Shown: in pieces, positions 48,277 through 57,813 of the stretch | Numbering within the stretch: the first letter of the stretch is position 1 | Layout of the letters: each line of letters begins with the position of its first letter | From: Collinsella aerofaciens | GTDB lineage: Bacteria > Actinomycetota > Coriobacteriia > Coriobacteriales > Coriobacteriaceae | Reading direction: 5' to 3' | NCBI RefSeq assembly: GCF_901212495.1 | Contig: NZ_CAAKNY010000020.1 | Span: 63,724-127,723 of the forward strand | Length of the DNA stretch: 64,000 bases | Notes under the pieces: generated by a model | Databases searched by the model: none | Seen by the model: only the letters and a program-made list of their open reading frames with translations | What the model was told of the DNA's origin: nothing | Made by a program: the position numbers and the translations under genes

Positions 48277-49425
48277 GTGTCGGAAAATAGGGATTACTAC
48301 GAGGTACTTGGCGTTGACAAAGATGCCGACGCGCGGACGATTAAGCGCGCGTTTCTAAAGAAGGCCCGTACGGTACACCCGGATGTTTCGGACGACCCCG
48401 AGGCCGAGGCCAAGTTCAAAGAGCTTAACGAGGCCTATTCCGTTCTTTCCGACGAGCAGAAGCGTGCTAACTACGACCGTTACGGCACTGCGGACGGCCC
48501 CGGTGGCTCTGGCTATGTCGACATCAACGATATCTTTGGTGGCATGGGCATGGACGACCTGTTCTCGTCGTTCTTTGGCGGTGGCGCCGGCGACGGCGCT
48601 CGCAGCCGTCGCGAGCGCCGTCGCGGTCGCGATATGGCCATCTCCCTTTCGGTGACGCTCGAGGAGGCGGCGCTCGGCTGCAAAAAGACGATCAGCTACG
48701 ACCGTCTTGCCCCTTGCGAGGACTGCAATGGTACCGGCAAGGCCGAGGGCGCGACCGAAAAGCAGTGCAGCCGCTGTCACGGCACAGGCTATGTGACGAC
48801 GGTCCAGCGTTCTTTCCTGGGCCAGGTTCAGTCCTCTTCTCCCTGTCCCGACTGCCATGGCGAAGGCACGGTCATCGATCATCCCTGCGAGACCTGTGAT
48901 GGCCAGGGCCGCACGCCTTCTCACGAAAAGATTGACATCGATATTCCCGCCGGTGTTTCGACCGGTCGCCAGCTGCGCGTGAGTGGTTTTGGTGAGGCCG
49001 GCCTTCGCGGCGAGCCGTCGGGCGACCTGATCGTCAACGTGCGTGTCGCCGACCACGAGCGTTTTAAGCGTAATGGCGATGACCTGTATCTGGTGAGCGA
49101 TATCTCGATTGCGCAGGCCGCGCTCGGATGCGAGATTGAGGTCGAGGGCATTATGCCTGATGAGGTCGTCAAGCTTTGCGTCCCCGCCGGCACACAGTAC
49201 GGTGACACCGTGAGCGTCAACAATTACGGCATGCCGCGTATCGGCGGTGGCGGTTCGCGCGGTCGTCTGATCGTGCAGCTGCGCGTGGTCGTCCCCACTA
49301 ATCTCTCCAACAAGCAGCGCGAGCTGCTTCGCGCCTTTGCCGACGAGATGGGCGATGACGTCGCATCCGGTAAGAAGTCGGTGACCGACCGTATCAAGAG
49401 TGCTCTCGACGACATCCTCGATTAA
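48277..49425 (+). CDS. dnaJ: Chaperone protein DnaJ
   Basis: Canonical J-protein that delivers clients to DnaK and stimulates its ATPase. GTG at 48277 after TTGGAAGG; 382 aa. J domain with HPD in VHPDVSDDP, a short Gly/Phe region, four zinc-binding CxxCxGxG motifs (first: CEDCNGTG), and complete C-terminal domains with the VPAGTQYGD and IGGGGSRGRLIVQLRV segments. It is the second of two tandem dnaJ-type genes; no hrcA, grpE or dnaK is in the window. Confidence 0.95.
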   Translation: MSENRDYYEVLGVDKDADARTIKRAFLKKARTVHPDVSDDPEAEAKFKELNEAYSVLSDEQKRANYDRYGTADGPGGSGYVDINDIFGGMGMDDLFSSFFGGGAGDGARSRRERRRGRDMAISLSVTLEEAALGCKKTISYDRLAPCEDCNGTGKAEGATEKQCSRCHGTGYVTTVQRSFLGQVQSSSPCPDCHGEGTVIDHPCETCDGQGRTPSHEKIDIDIPAGVSTGRQLRVSGFGEAGLRGEPSGDLIVNVRVADHERFKRNGDDLYLVSDISIAQAALGCEIEVEGIMPDEVVKLCVPAGTQYGDTVSVNNYGMPRIGGGGSRGRLIVQLRVVVPTNLSNKQRELLRAFADEMGDDVASGKKSVTDRIKSALDDILD

Positions 49426-49434
49426 GGAGCCCGT

Positions 49435-50727
49435 GTGCTCGCACCCCATATTTCCGTCGTCAACCTCGGTTGCCGTGTCAACCGGGTTGAGTCCGACCGT
49501 ATCACTGCCGATCTTATGCGCCTGGGCTTTGCGATGGTGGAGCCACCGGACGCCGATCTGATCGTTATCAATACCTGCGCCGTGACGGGGGAGGCCGAGG
49601 CCAAGACCCGTAAGGCCGTCCGCCATGCGCTGGCCTATCCGGGCGAGCCTTACGTGGTCGTAGCCGGCTGCGTCGTCAACCTGCATCCCGAGGAGCTGCT
49701 GGAGCTCTCCGATCGCGTGATCGCCGAACCGTCCAAGATTGACGTCGCCGAACGCGTCTGCGAGGTACTGGGCGTCGAATCCGATAGCGTGCCCGCCTGC
49801 AGCGATGGCGACGTGGTCGATGCGCTCGGTCGTTCGCGGCTGGGTGTGAAGATCCAGGACGGCTGCAACCACCGCTGCACCTATTGCATCGTGTGGAAGG
49901 CCCGCGGCCCCGAGCGTTCCGTGCCCGTCGAGTCCGTGCTCGAACAGGTGCGTGAGGCCCAGGAGGCCGGCGTGCCCGAGGTCGTGCTGACCGGCGTGAA
50001 TCTGGGCGCCTATGACGGCAAGAGCGCGACCGACGAACATGTCGAGATCGATGAGCTGCTCCAGGCCATCATGGAGCGCACCGAGATCGCCCACGTGCGC
50101 ATCTCCTCGGTGGAGCCCATGGATATTTCCGAGCGCTTGCTCAAGGTGATGGCTCGCTATCCGAAGCGTATCGCACCGTTTTTGCACCTGCCCCTGCAGT
50201 CTGGCTGCACGACGACGCTGCATCGCATGGGTCGTCCCTATAGTGCCGAGGCCTTTGAGGATACGGTGCGCATGATTCGCACCAACTTGCCCCAGGCGTC
50301 TCTTTCGTGCGATGTCATCGTCGGTTTTCCTGGCGAGACGGACGAGGAGTTCGAGGAGTCGCTGGCCCTGTGCCGTCGCGTGGGCTTTTCGCGCATGCAC
50401 GTGTTCCGCTATAGCAAGCGCCCCGGCACCCTCGCCGCCGATATGCCCGACCAGGTACCCCCTGAGGTCATGGCCGAGCGCAGCCGTCGCATGCGCGCGG
50501 CGGCTCAGGAGCTCGCGGTTGCCGATGCCCGCCGTCGCGTGGGCACCGTCGAGCGCGCCGTGCTTGAGTACGGTGACAATTTGACGCTCGGTTCGTTCCA
50601 TCATGCCCGTCTTGATGATACCTGTGGACTCACAGCCCCGTGCCTGCTCGATGTTGCTATCATCGGAGTCGATGATTCCGGCTTGGTCCATGCACGCAGG
50701 GAGGTTCATGGAAGCCTCGAAGATTAG
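49435..50727 (+). CDS. mtaB: tRNA t6A37 methylthiotransferase (MtaB family)
   Basis: Radical SAM enzyme converting t6A to ms2t6A at position 37 of certain tRNAs. GTG at 49435; 430 aa. The N-terminal UPF0004 domain carries the cluster cysteines in NLGCRVN, INTCAVTG and VAGCVVN; the radical SAM motif is DGCNHRCTYCIVWKARG; followed by LTGVNLGAYDG, PFLHLPLQSGC and a partial TRAM domain at the end. The extended C-terminus overlaps phoH by 20 bases. The paralogue MiaB is less likely, since the NLGCRVN and GVNLGAY spacing is of MtaB type. Confidence 0.92.
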   Translation: MLAPHISVVNLGCRVNRVESDRITADLMRLGFAMVEPPDADLIVINTCAVTGEAEAKTRKAVRHALAYPGEPYVVVAGCVVNLHPEELLELSDRVIAEPSKIDVAERVCEVLGVESDSVPACSDGDVVDALGRSRLGVKIQDGCNHRCTYCIVWKARGPERSVPVESVLEQVREAQEAGVPEVVLTGVNLGAYDGKSATDEHVEIDELLQAIMERTEIAHVRISSVEPMDISERLLKVMARYPKRIAPFLHLPLQSGCTTTLHRMGRPYSAEAFEDTVRMIRTNLPQASLSCDVIVGFPGETDEEFEESLALCRRVGFSRMHVFRYSKRPGTLAADMPDQVPPEVMAERSRRMRAAAQELAVADARRRVGTVERAVLEYGDNLTLGSFHHARLDDTCGLTAPCLLDVAIIGVDDSGLVHARREVHGSLED

Positions 50728-51694
50728 ACTTACCGTTCCCGAGGGTATCGACCCCTCGCGCGTTTTGGGCGCCGGCGACGGCGTCCTTCGTGCACTCGAT
50801 AACTCGGTATGCGCCCATGTGGTTGCCCGCGGTGACAGCGTTGCCGTGAGCGGCGATCCTGACGAGGTTGAGCTGGTCGCGCGTTTTTTCGAACATGCCT
50901 TTCGTGAGGCTGCTGCCGGGCGCACCCTTTCTGCCGATGATGTCTCGCGCTGTCTGGCCGTTCTGCGCGACGGCGAGCATGATGCCTCGTCGCTGCGCGA
51001 TGACGTGCTGTTATCGTATCGCGGTCGCGTCATCCGCCCCAAGACGCTCGGTCAAAAGCGCTATGTGGATGCCATCCGCTCTTCTACCATCACGTTTGGC
51101 CTCGGTCCCGCCGGTACCGGTAAAACCTATCTGGCCATGGCGCTCGCCGTCGCCGCGCTCAAGCGCCATGAGGTAGGCCGCCTGATCCTGACGCGCCCGG
51201 TTGTCGAGGCGGGGGAGAGCCTGGGCTTTTTGCCCGGCACCCTCGAGGAAAAGATTGACCCGTATATGCGCCCGCTCTATGACGCCCTCTTTGACATGAT
51301 GGATCGCGAGCGCACTGATGAGCTTATGGAGCGTGGCGTGATTGAGATCGCCCCGCTCGCCTACATGCGCGGCCGAACGCTGAGTGATGCCTTCGTGGTT
51401 CTCGACGAGGCACAAAACACCACGCCCGAGCAGATGAAGATGTTCCTGACGCGTCTGGGTTTTAATTCCAAGTTCGTGATTACCGGCGACCTGAGCCAGC
51501 GTGACCTGGTGGGTCGTCGCGGCGGTCTTGCCGATGTCGAAAGGATTCTGGGTCGCGTCGACGATGTGACGTTTTCTCACCTGGAGCGCGCCGATGTGGT
51601 GCGCCATGCCCTAGTGGGCCGCATCGTTGAGGCCTATGATGCATACGACGATGCGCGCGAGCAGCGCGCACACGATCGAAAGGAGTCCCGTTGA
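50708..51694 (+). CDS. phoH: PhoH-like ATPase
   Basis: Cytoplasmic P-loop ATPase of the PhoH/PhoL family, associated with RNA metabolism; molecular activity not established with certainty. ATG 50708 after GGGAGG, within the tail of mtaB; 328 aa. N-terminal small domain, then Walker A FGLGPAGTGKTYLAMA, RPVVEAGESLGFLPGT, and Walker B AFVVLDEAQNTTPEQMKMFLTRLG, TGDLSQRDL. Coupled to ybeY by a 4-base overlap, a widely conserved pair involved in rRNA maturation. Confidence 0.93.
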   Translation: MEASKIRLTVPEGIDPSRVLGAGDGVLRALDNSVCAHVVARGDSVAVSGDPDEVELVARFFEHAFREAAAGRTLSADDVSRCLAVLRDGEHDASSLRDDVLLSYRGRVIRPKTLGQKRYVDAIRSSTITFGLGPAGTGKTYLAMALAVAALKRHEVGRLILTRPVVEAGESLGFLPGTLEEKIDPYMRPLYDALFDMMDRERTDELMERGVIEIAPLAYMRGRTLSDAFVVLDEAQNTTPEQMKMFLTRLGFNSKFVITGDLSQRDLVGRRGGLADVERILGRVDDVTFSHLERADVVRHALVGRIVEAYDAYDDAREQRAHDRKESR

Positions 51695-52200
51695 GTGTAT
51701 TGATCAGCAACGATGCCGAGCTCGATACGCTGCTCGATGCCCAGGAGGTGGAGCACATCTGCTCAGTTGTGCTTGCCGCCGAGGGTGTTGAGCGTGAGGT
51801 CGAGATTTCCCTTTCGTATGTCGATGAGGACGAGATGCACGAGCTCAACCTTGAGTGGCGCGGCATCGATCGCACGACCGACGTGCTCTCGTTTGAATGC
51901 GACTCGGCCTTTGACGAGGACATTCCCGCCGATGAGACGCTCGAGCTCGGCGATATTATCCTGGCCCCGCAGGTTATTGCCCGCCAGGCCCCCGGCTTTG
52001 GCAACAGCCCCGCTGATGAGTGCCGACTGATGCTCGTGCACGGAATGCTGCACCTGCTGGGTTACGACCACATCGAGGACGATGAGGCCGAGGTCATGGA
52101 GGCGCGCGAGGATGCCATCCTGCGCGACCTGGCGCTTGAGCGTGGCGAGGACCCCAAACTCGTCCACATCGGCCCCATAACCAATCATGCCCACGACTAG
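51691..52200 (+). CDS. ybeY: Endoribonuclease YbeY
   Basis: Metallo-endoribonuclease acting in 16S rRNA 3' end maturation and ribosome quality control. TTG start at 51691, 5 bases after AAAGGAG and overlapping the phoH stop. 169 aa. Zinc site HGMLHLLGYDHIEDDE (H-x3-H-x5-H) and the earlier LNLEWRGIDRTTDVLSF motif are intact. Sits in the standard phoH-ybeY-dgkA-era block. Confidence 0.95.
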   Translation: MSVLISNDAELDTLLDAQEVEHICSVVLAAEGVEREVEISLSYVDEDEMHELNLEWRGIDRTTDVLSFECDSAFDEDIPADETLELGDIILAPQVIARQAPGFGNSPADECRLMLVHGMLHLLGYDHIEDDEAEVMEAREDAILRDLALERGEDPKLVHIGPITNHAHD

Positions 52201-52209
52201 GAGCCGTCT

Positions 52210-52587
52210 ATGATTCCCGGATCGAACAAGGACCACCCGTCCTTTTTAAAGTCGTTCTCATACGCCATGGAGGGCTTCGTCACCGCCGTCAAAACCGAGC
52301 GCAATATCAAGGTCATGCTCGTGGCGGGCGCGTGCACCGTCATTGCCGGATGCATCGTGGGGCTCGATATTGCCGAGTGGGCTACGGTCATCATCTGCTG
52401 CGGCCTGGTGATTCACGGCGAGCTGTGCAATACCGCCATGGAGGCGATTGTCGACCTGGCGACCCAGGAGCTGCATCCGCTGGCCAAGCGCGCGAAGGAT
52501 ATCGCCGCTGCCTCTGTATACGTTCTTTCCATTACCGCCGCGATCGTGGGCTTGCTTGTCTTTGCCCACGCGCTCGACTTTATTTAG
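52210..52587 (+). CDS. dgkA: Diacylglycerol/undecaprenol kinase family protein
   Basis: Small integral membrane kinase of the DgkA family; Gram-positive members often phosphorylate undecaprenol rather than diacylglycerol. 125 aa, three membrane helices. Family residues are seen in SFSYAMEGFVTAVKTERNIKVM and the catalytic ELCNTAMEAIVDLATQELHPLAKRAKDIAAASV. This location between ybeY and era is common in Firmicutes and Actinobacteria. Confidence 0.92.
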   Translation: MIPGSNKDHPSFLKSFSYAMEGFVTAVKTERNIKVMLVAGACTVIAGCIVGLDIAEWATVIICCGLVIHGELCNTAMEAIVDLATQELHPLAKRAKDIAAASVYVLSITAAIVGLLVFAHALDFI

Positions 52588-52599
52588 AAAGGGGTTCCC

Positions 52600-53670
52600 A
52601 TGTCCGAAAGTATGCAGCCAACCGATGAAGATTTGGATGACGAGGTCCTGGATGAGGCCGAAGGTGTCGATTCGTTTGACGAGGTCGAGGAGTTCGACCC
52701 GTTTGAGGGTATGAGCGACGAGGAACTCGATGCCCTGTGCGACGAGGATGAGGGCCTCGCAGGCTTTGGCGACGTGGAACCCGGTTTCCGCAGCGGCTTT
52801 GTGGCCCTGGTCGGTCGCCCTAACGCCGGCAAGTCCACGCTGCTCAACGCCTGTTACGGCAAGAAGGTCGCCATCACCTCTCCGGTGGCCCAAACGACCC
52901 GCCGCCGCATGCGCGCCGTGGTCAACCGTCCCGGCTATCAGCTGGTTTTCGTTGACACGCCGGGTATCCACAAGCCCAAGGACGGCCTGGGCTCCGAGCT
53001 TAATAAGAGTGCCCTGTTTGAGCTCAATGATGTAGATGTCGTCGCGTTTCTGATCGACGCCACCAAACCGATCGGCAGGGGAGACGCCTGGGTTGCCGAG
53101 CGCGTCAAAAACGCTCGCTGCAAGAAGGTTCTGGTGCTCTCGAAGGCCGACGAGGCCGATCCCGCCCAGGTTATGGAACAGCTCAAGGCCGCTCACGAGC
53201 TCATGGAATACGACGATGAGATCGTGACGTCGTCGGTCAAGAACTTCAACGTCGATGCGTTTATCGAGACCGTCGCTCACTTTTTGCCCGAGGGCCCGCG
53301 CTGGTTCCCCGAGGACATGGGCACCGACGCGTCCGACGAGACCCTCGTGGCCGAGTTTGTCCGCGAGAAGGTCCTGCGTCGCACCCGCGACGAGATCCCG
53401 CACTCCGTGGGCGTCATCTGCGACGCGCTTGAGCAGACTAAGAAGGTCCTGCGCGTGCACGCCACGATTTACGTCGAGCGCGAGGGGCAGAAGGGCATCA
53501 TCATCGGCAAGGGCGGCGAGATGATCAAGCATATCGGCATCGATGCCCGTCGTGACCTTGAGCGTATCTTTGGCACTCAGGTCTTTTTGGAGCTCGACGT
53601 GAAGGTCAAGGCCGGCTGGCGCGATGACGAGGCGCAGATCCGCCGCTTTGGCTACAATGCCGAAGATTAA
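52600..53670 (+). CDS. era: GTPase Era
   Basis: Essential GTPase that binds the 3' end of 16S rRNA during 30S assembly. 356 aa, longer than the usual 300, because of an acidic N-terminal extension of about 60 residues (rich in Asp/Glu, no known domain). G1 VALVGRPNAGKSTLLNA, G3 VFVDTPGIHKP, G4 LSKAD and the C-terminal KH domain with IIIGKGGEMIKHIG. ATG at 52600 after AAAGGGG, 12 bases beyond dgkA. Confidence 0.95.
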   Translation: MSESMQPTDEDLDDEVLDEAEGVDSFDEVEEFDPFEGMSDEELDALCDEDEGLAGFGDVEPGFRSGFVALVGRPNAGKSTLLNACYGKKVAITSPVAQTTRRRMRAVVNRPGYQLVFVDTPGIHKPKDGLGSELNKSALFELNDVDVVAFLIDATKPIGRGDAWVAERVKNARCKKVLVLSKADEADPAQVMEQLKAAHELMEYDDEIVTSSVKNFNVDAFIETVAHFLPEGPRWFPEDMGTDASDETLVAEFVREKVLRRTRDEIPHSVGVICDALEQTKKVLRVHATIYVEREGQKGIIIGKGGEMIKHIGIDARRDLERIFGTQVFLELDVKVKAGWRDDEAQIRRFGYNAED

Positions 53671-53682
53671 GCCCCGGCGTTC

Positions 53683-54432
53683 ATGGCAGGCTCTCGCACA
53701 TATCGCACAAAGGTACTCGTCCTCGATAAGACGAAGCTCAAAGAGACCGATCTGATTCTGACGATGCTCGACGAACGGGGACGGCAGGTGCGTGCCGTGG
53801 CTAAGGGCGCACGTAAGCCCGGCGGTCGCCTTGCGGCCCGCTGCGAGCTCTTCTGCACCGTTGATATGCTGTTGGCGCATGGTCGCTCGCTCGACGTGGT
53901 TTCTCAGGCGGAGCTTGTGGAGGCGCCGCTCGGTGCTGCTCCTGACTACGAGACGACCTGTGCCGCCAGCGCGATTGCCGAGGTTGCGCGCGTGTGCTCG
54001 TTTGAGGATGCCGAGGATCCATTTACCTTTGCGATCACGCAGCGGGCGCTCACGCTTGTCGGCAGCGGGCTCGACTCGGCACATATGGACCTGCTCGTGG
54101 CGGCCTTTGTCTTTAAGCTGCTGTCGCACGTTGGCTACCGACCCGATTTCTCGGCTTGCGTCTCCTGCGGCGATCCCATGCTGTCGTATTTTTCGCCCCA
54201 GGCGGGCGGTCTCATGTGCGGGTCGTGTGCGTCGAGCGTTCCAGGTGCCGAGTTGGTATCGGTCGGCGAGGTTGCATGGCTGCGCGCTCTGATGTCCATG
54301 ACCTTCGATGCCCTTATTGACGAGCAGATCGATCCGCATACGGCTGCGTTTTTGCTGGGGCTTTCGCATGTTTGGGCCGCCACGCACACCGATCAGCGGC
54401 TCCGTGCGATGGAATTCATGTTGGGTCGGTGA
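53683..54432 (+). CDS. recO: DNA repair protein RecO
   Basis: Recombination mediator that loads RecA on SSB-coated gaps. 249 aa. N-terminal OB fold (TYRTKVLVLDKTKLKETDLILTMLDERG), a helical middle, and a C-terminal zinc finger with CVSCGD...GGLMCGSCAS. Follows era, the usual bacterial order. The ribosome site is weak; the ATG is chosen because the OB fold begins directly after it. Confidence 0.93.
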   Translation: MAGSRTYRTKVLVLDKTKLKETDLILTMLDERGRQVRAVAKGARKPGGRLAARCELFCTVDMLLAHGRSLDVVSQAELVEAPLGAAPDYETTCAASAIAEVARVCSFEDAEDPFTFAITQRALTLVGSGLDSAHMDLLVAAFVFKLLSHVGYRPDFSACVSCGDPMLSYFSPQAGGLMCGSCASSVPGAELVSVGEVAWLRALMSMTFDALIDEQIDPHTAAFLLGLSHVWAATHTDQRLRAMEFMLGR

Positions 54433-54570
54433 TGATGCGCAGGCGCGCGCCGCTTGTGGTAATATACCGGCCTGTTGGTACCTCGACCTTGGATGTTCGC
54501 TCCACCGGCGGCTTCCCAGTCCGAGGCGAATAGCGTCGCCCGCGGGCGACACGAAACGAAAGGTGAAACA

Positions 54571-54849
54571 ATGACTGTTTCCAAAGAGCGCAAGGCGGAG
54601 CTGACCGCCCAGTTCGGTAACTCCCCGGTCGATACCGGTAACCCCAAGGTTCAGGTCGCCATCCTGTCCGAGCGCATCAAGGAGCTGACCGAGCACATGA
54701 AGTCCCACCAGAAGGACTTCCACACCCGTCGTGGCCTGCTCATGCTCGTCGGCCGTCGTCGTCGTCTTCTCTCCTACATCAAGAAGAACGACATCGTCGA
54801 GTACCGTGAGCTCATCAAGGCTCTGGGCATCCGCGACAACATCCAGTAA
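54571..54849 (+). CDS. rpsO: 30S ribosomal protein S15
   Basis: Small-subunit protein S15. ATG 54571 after AAAGG; an upstream in-frame ATG (54475) lies in the leader. 92 aa, typical. TVSKERKAELTAQFG, DTGNPKVQVAILSERI, THMK-like THEMKSH segment, HTRRGLLMLVGRRRRLLSYIKK and the end LIKALGIRD. A TAATAT at 54460-54465 may be its -10. Pairs with pnp downstream, whose product processes the rpsO transcript in well-studied bacteria. Confidence 0.97.
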   Translation: MTVSKERKAELTAQFGNSPVDTGNPKVQVAILSERIKELTEHMKSHQKDFHTRRGLLMLVGRRRRLLSYIKKNDIVEYRELIKALGIRDNIQ

Positions 54850-54863
54850 GGATTTGTACATGC

Positions 54864-54897
54864 TAAGAGCGTCCTGCGCAGCGGGGCGCTCTTTTTG
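54864..54897 (+). terminator. Terminator after rpsO
   Basis: AGAGCGTCC ... GGGCGCTCT stem followed by TTTTTG; located between rpsO and pnp, where read-through commonly occurs. Confidence 0.7.
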
Positions 54898-54999
54898 TGT
54901 AAGGGCGTGAACAATCACGCTCTGAAGCGTGGCGGGGGCAGGGGGCCCGCGTCACATGAGAAGCCCGCAGGCAAGGGGCCTGTGGGGTAAAGGAGAACA

Positions 55000-57246
<2,247 letters not shown>

Positions 57247-57269
57247 CGGCCGCACATACACTGGTTAAT

Positions 57270-57301
57270 AAGGGCGACTCCGGGCAGGGGTCGCCCTTTT
57301 G
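57270..57301 (+). terminator. Terminator after pnp
   Basis: AGGGCGAC ... GTCGCCCT stem with an 11-base loop and TTTT. Confidence 0.85.
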
Positions 57302-57325
57302 CTATTCCCGGCGGGGTCAGCGGGT

Positions 57326-57407
57326 AAAGTTTCCTGCTCTACAGTCCTGCTCACGACGGAGGCCACATTAAGTGGCCTCCTGTTCGTGCGGAACTCGCGA
57401 TAAAGTT
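57326..57407. repeat. Dispersed hairpin repeat, copy 1
   Basis: An 82-base unit centred on GAGGCCAC-ATTAA-GTGGCCTC. A copy at 62048-62129 matches 73 of 82 positions. Some differences change both sides of a pair (G-C here, A-T there, beside the central stem), which supports a conserved RNA or DNA hairpin. Confidence 0.8.
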
Positions 57408-57543
57408 CATATATGGCGGCAGGCGCCCGCCCCGCGCCCGAGGAGCATCTCTCATGCAAAAACTGTCGTTGGGTAAAGTTCGAGGTCAGTGGCGTTTTAT
57501 ACCGAGAATTTCAAAAAAGTTGAAAATTCATTACGTATTTGCG

Positions 57544-57572
57544 TTGACTTTAGGTAACTAAAGTTTCATACT
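57544..57572 (+). promoter_or_regulatory. cstA promoter with operator-like palindrome
   Basis: TTGACT (57544-57549), 17 bases, CATACT (57567-57572). The palindrome ACTTTAG-GTAA-CTAAAGT (57547-57564) overlaps the -35 and fills the spacer, an ideal site for a repressor. Confidence 0.6.
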
Positions 57573-57590
57573 GCTTTTCATCCACTGGGG

Positions 57591-57619
57591 GATGTGAACT
57601 CGCACGAATCGTTCACATC
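57591..57619 (+). promoter_or_regulatory. Stem-loop in the cstA leader
   Basis: GATGTGAAC / GTTCACATC, a perfect 9-base inverted repeat with an 11-base loop, near the 5' end of the predicted leader transcript and just before the leader-peptide ribosome site. Confidence 0.55.
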
Positions 57620-57643
57620 ATGATTGAAGAGGATTTCTCAGAC

Positions 57644-57688
57644 ATGTTCACGCATCAGCTAGACATTATCAGCGTAGTAATTATCTGA
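57644..57688 (+). CDS. Leader peptide rich in Ile and Val (probable attenuator peptide for cstA)
   Basis: A 14-codon frame, ATG 57644 to TGA 57686-57688, encoding MFTHQLDIISVVII, after AAGAGGA. Six of the last seven residues are Ile or Val (ATT, ATC, GTA, GTA, ATT, ATC around one Ser). Such a composition is the hallmark of ilv-type translational attenuators. CGCATCAG (57651-57658) inside it pairs perfectly with CTGATGCG (57685-57692) at its end, and a second CTGATG at 57731-57736 can compete. A strong terminator follows at 57740. An upstream in-frame ATG at 57620 lacks a ribosome site. Confidence 0.7.
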   Translation: MFTHQLDIISVVII

Positions 57689-57696
57689 TGCGGGTT

Positions 57697-57739
57697 AGCA
57701 CATACAGCTAGCCCGTACGATAACGGGCGGCTGATGAAG
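57697..57739 (+). promoter_or_regulatory. Alternative stems between leader peptide and terminator
   Basis: GGGTTAG...CTAGCCC and CCCGT-ACGATA-ACGGG share bases and cannot form together, as expected for a switch between antiterminating and terminating folds. Confidence 0.5.
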
Positions 57740-57778
57740 ATGAGGGCCGTCGAGCGCAACCGACGGCCCTCATTTTTT
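57740..57778 (+). terminator. Rho-independent attenuator terminator before cstA
   Basis: ATGAGGGCCGTCG / CGACGGCCCTCAT perfect 13-base stem, 8-base loop, six T. It lies 35 bases upstream of the cstA ATG and downstream of the leader peptide, so it must be bypassed for cstA expression. Confidence 0.9.
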
Positions 57779-57813
57779 ATGTCTGAGTTGTTCTTTTTAG
57801 AGGAGGAAATGTA

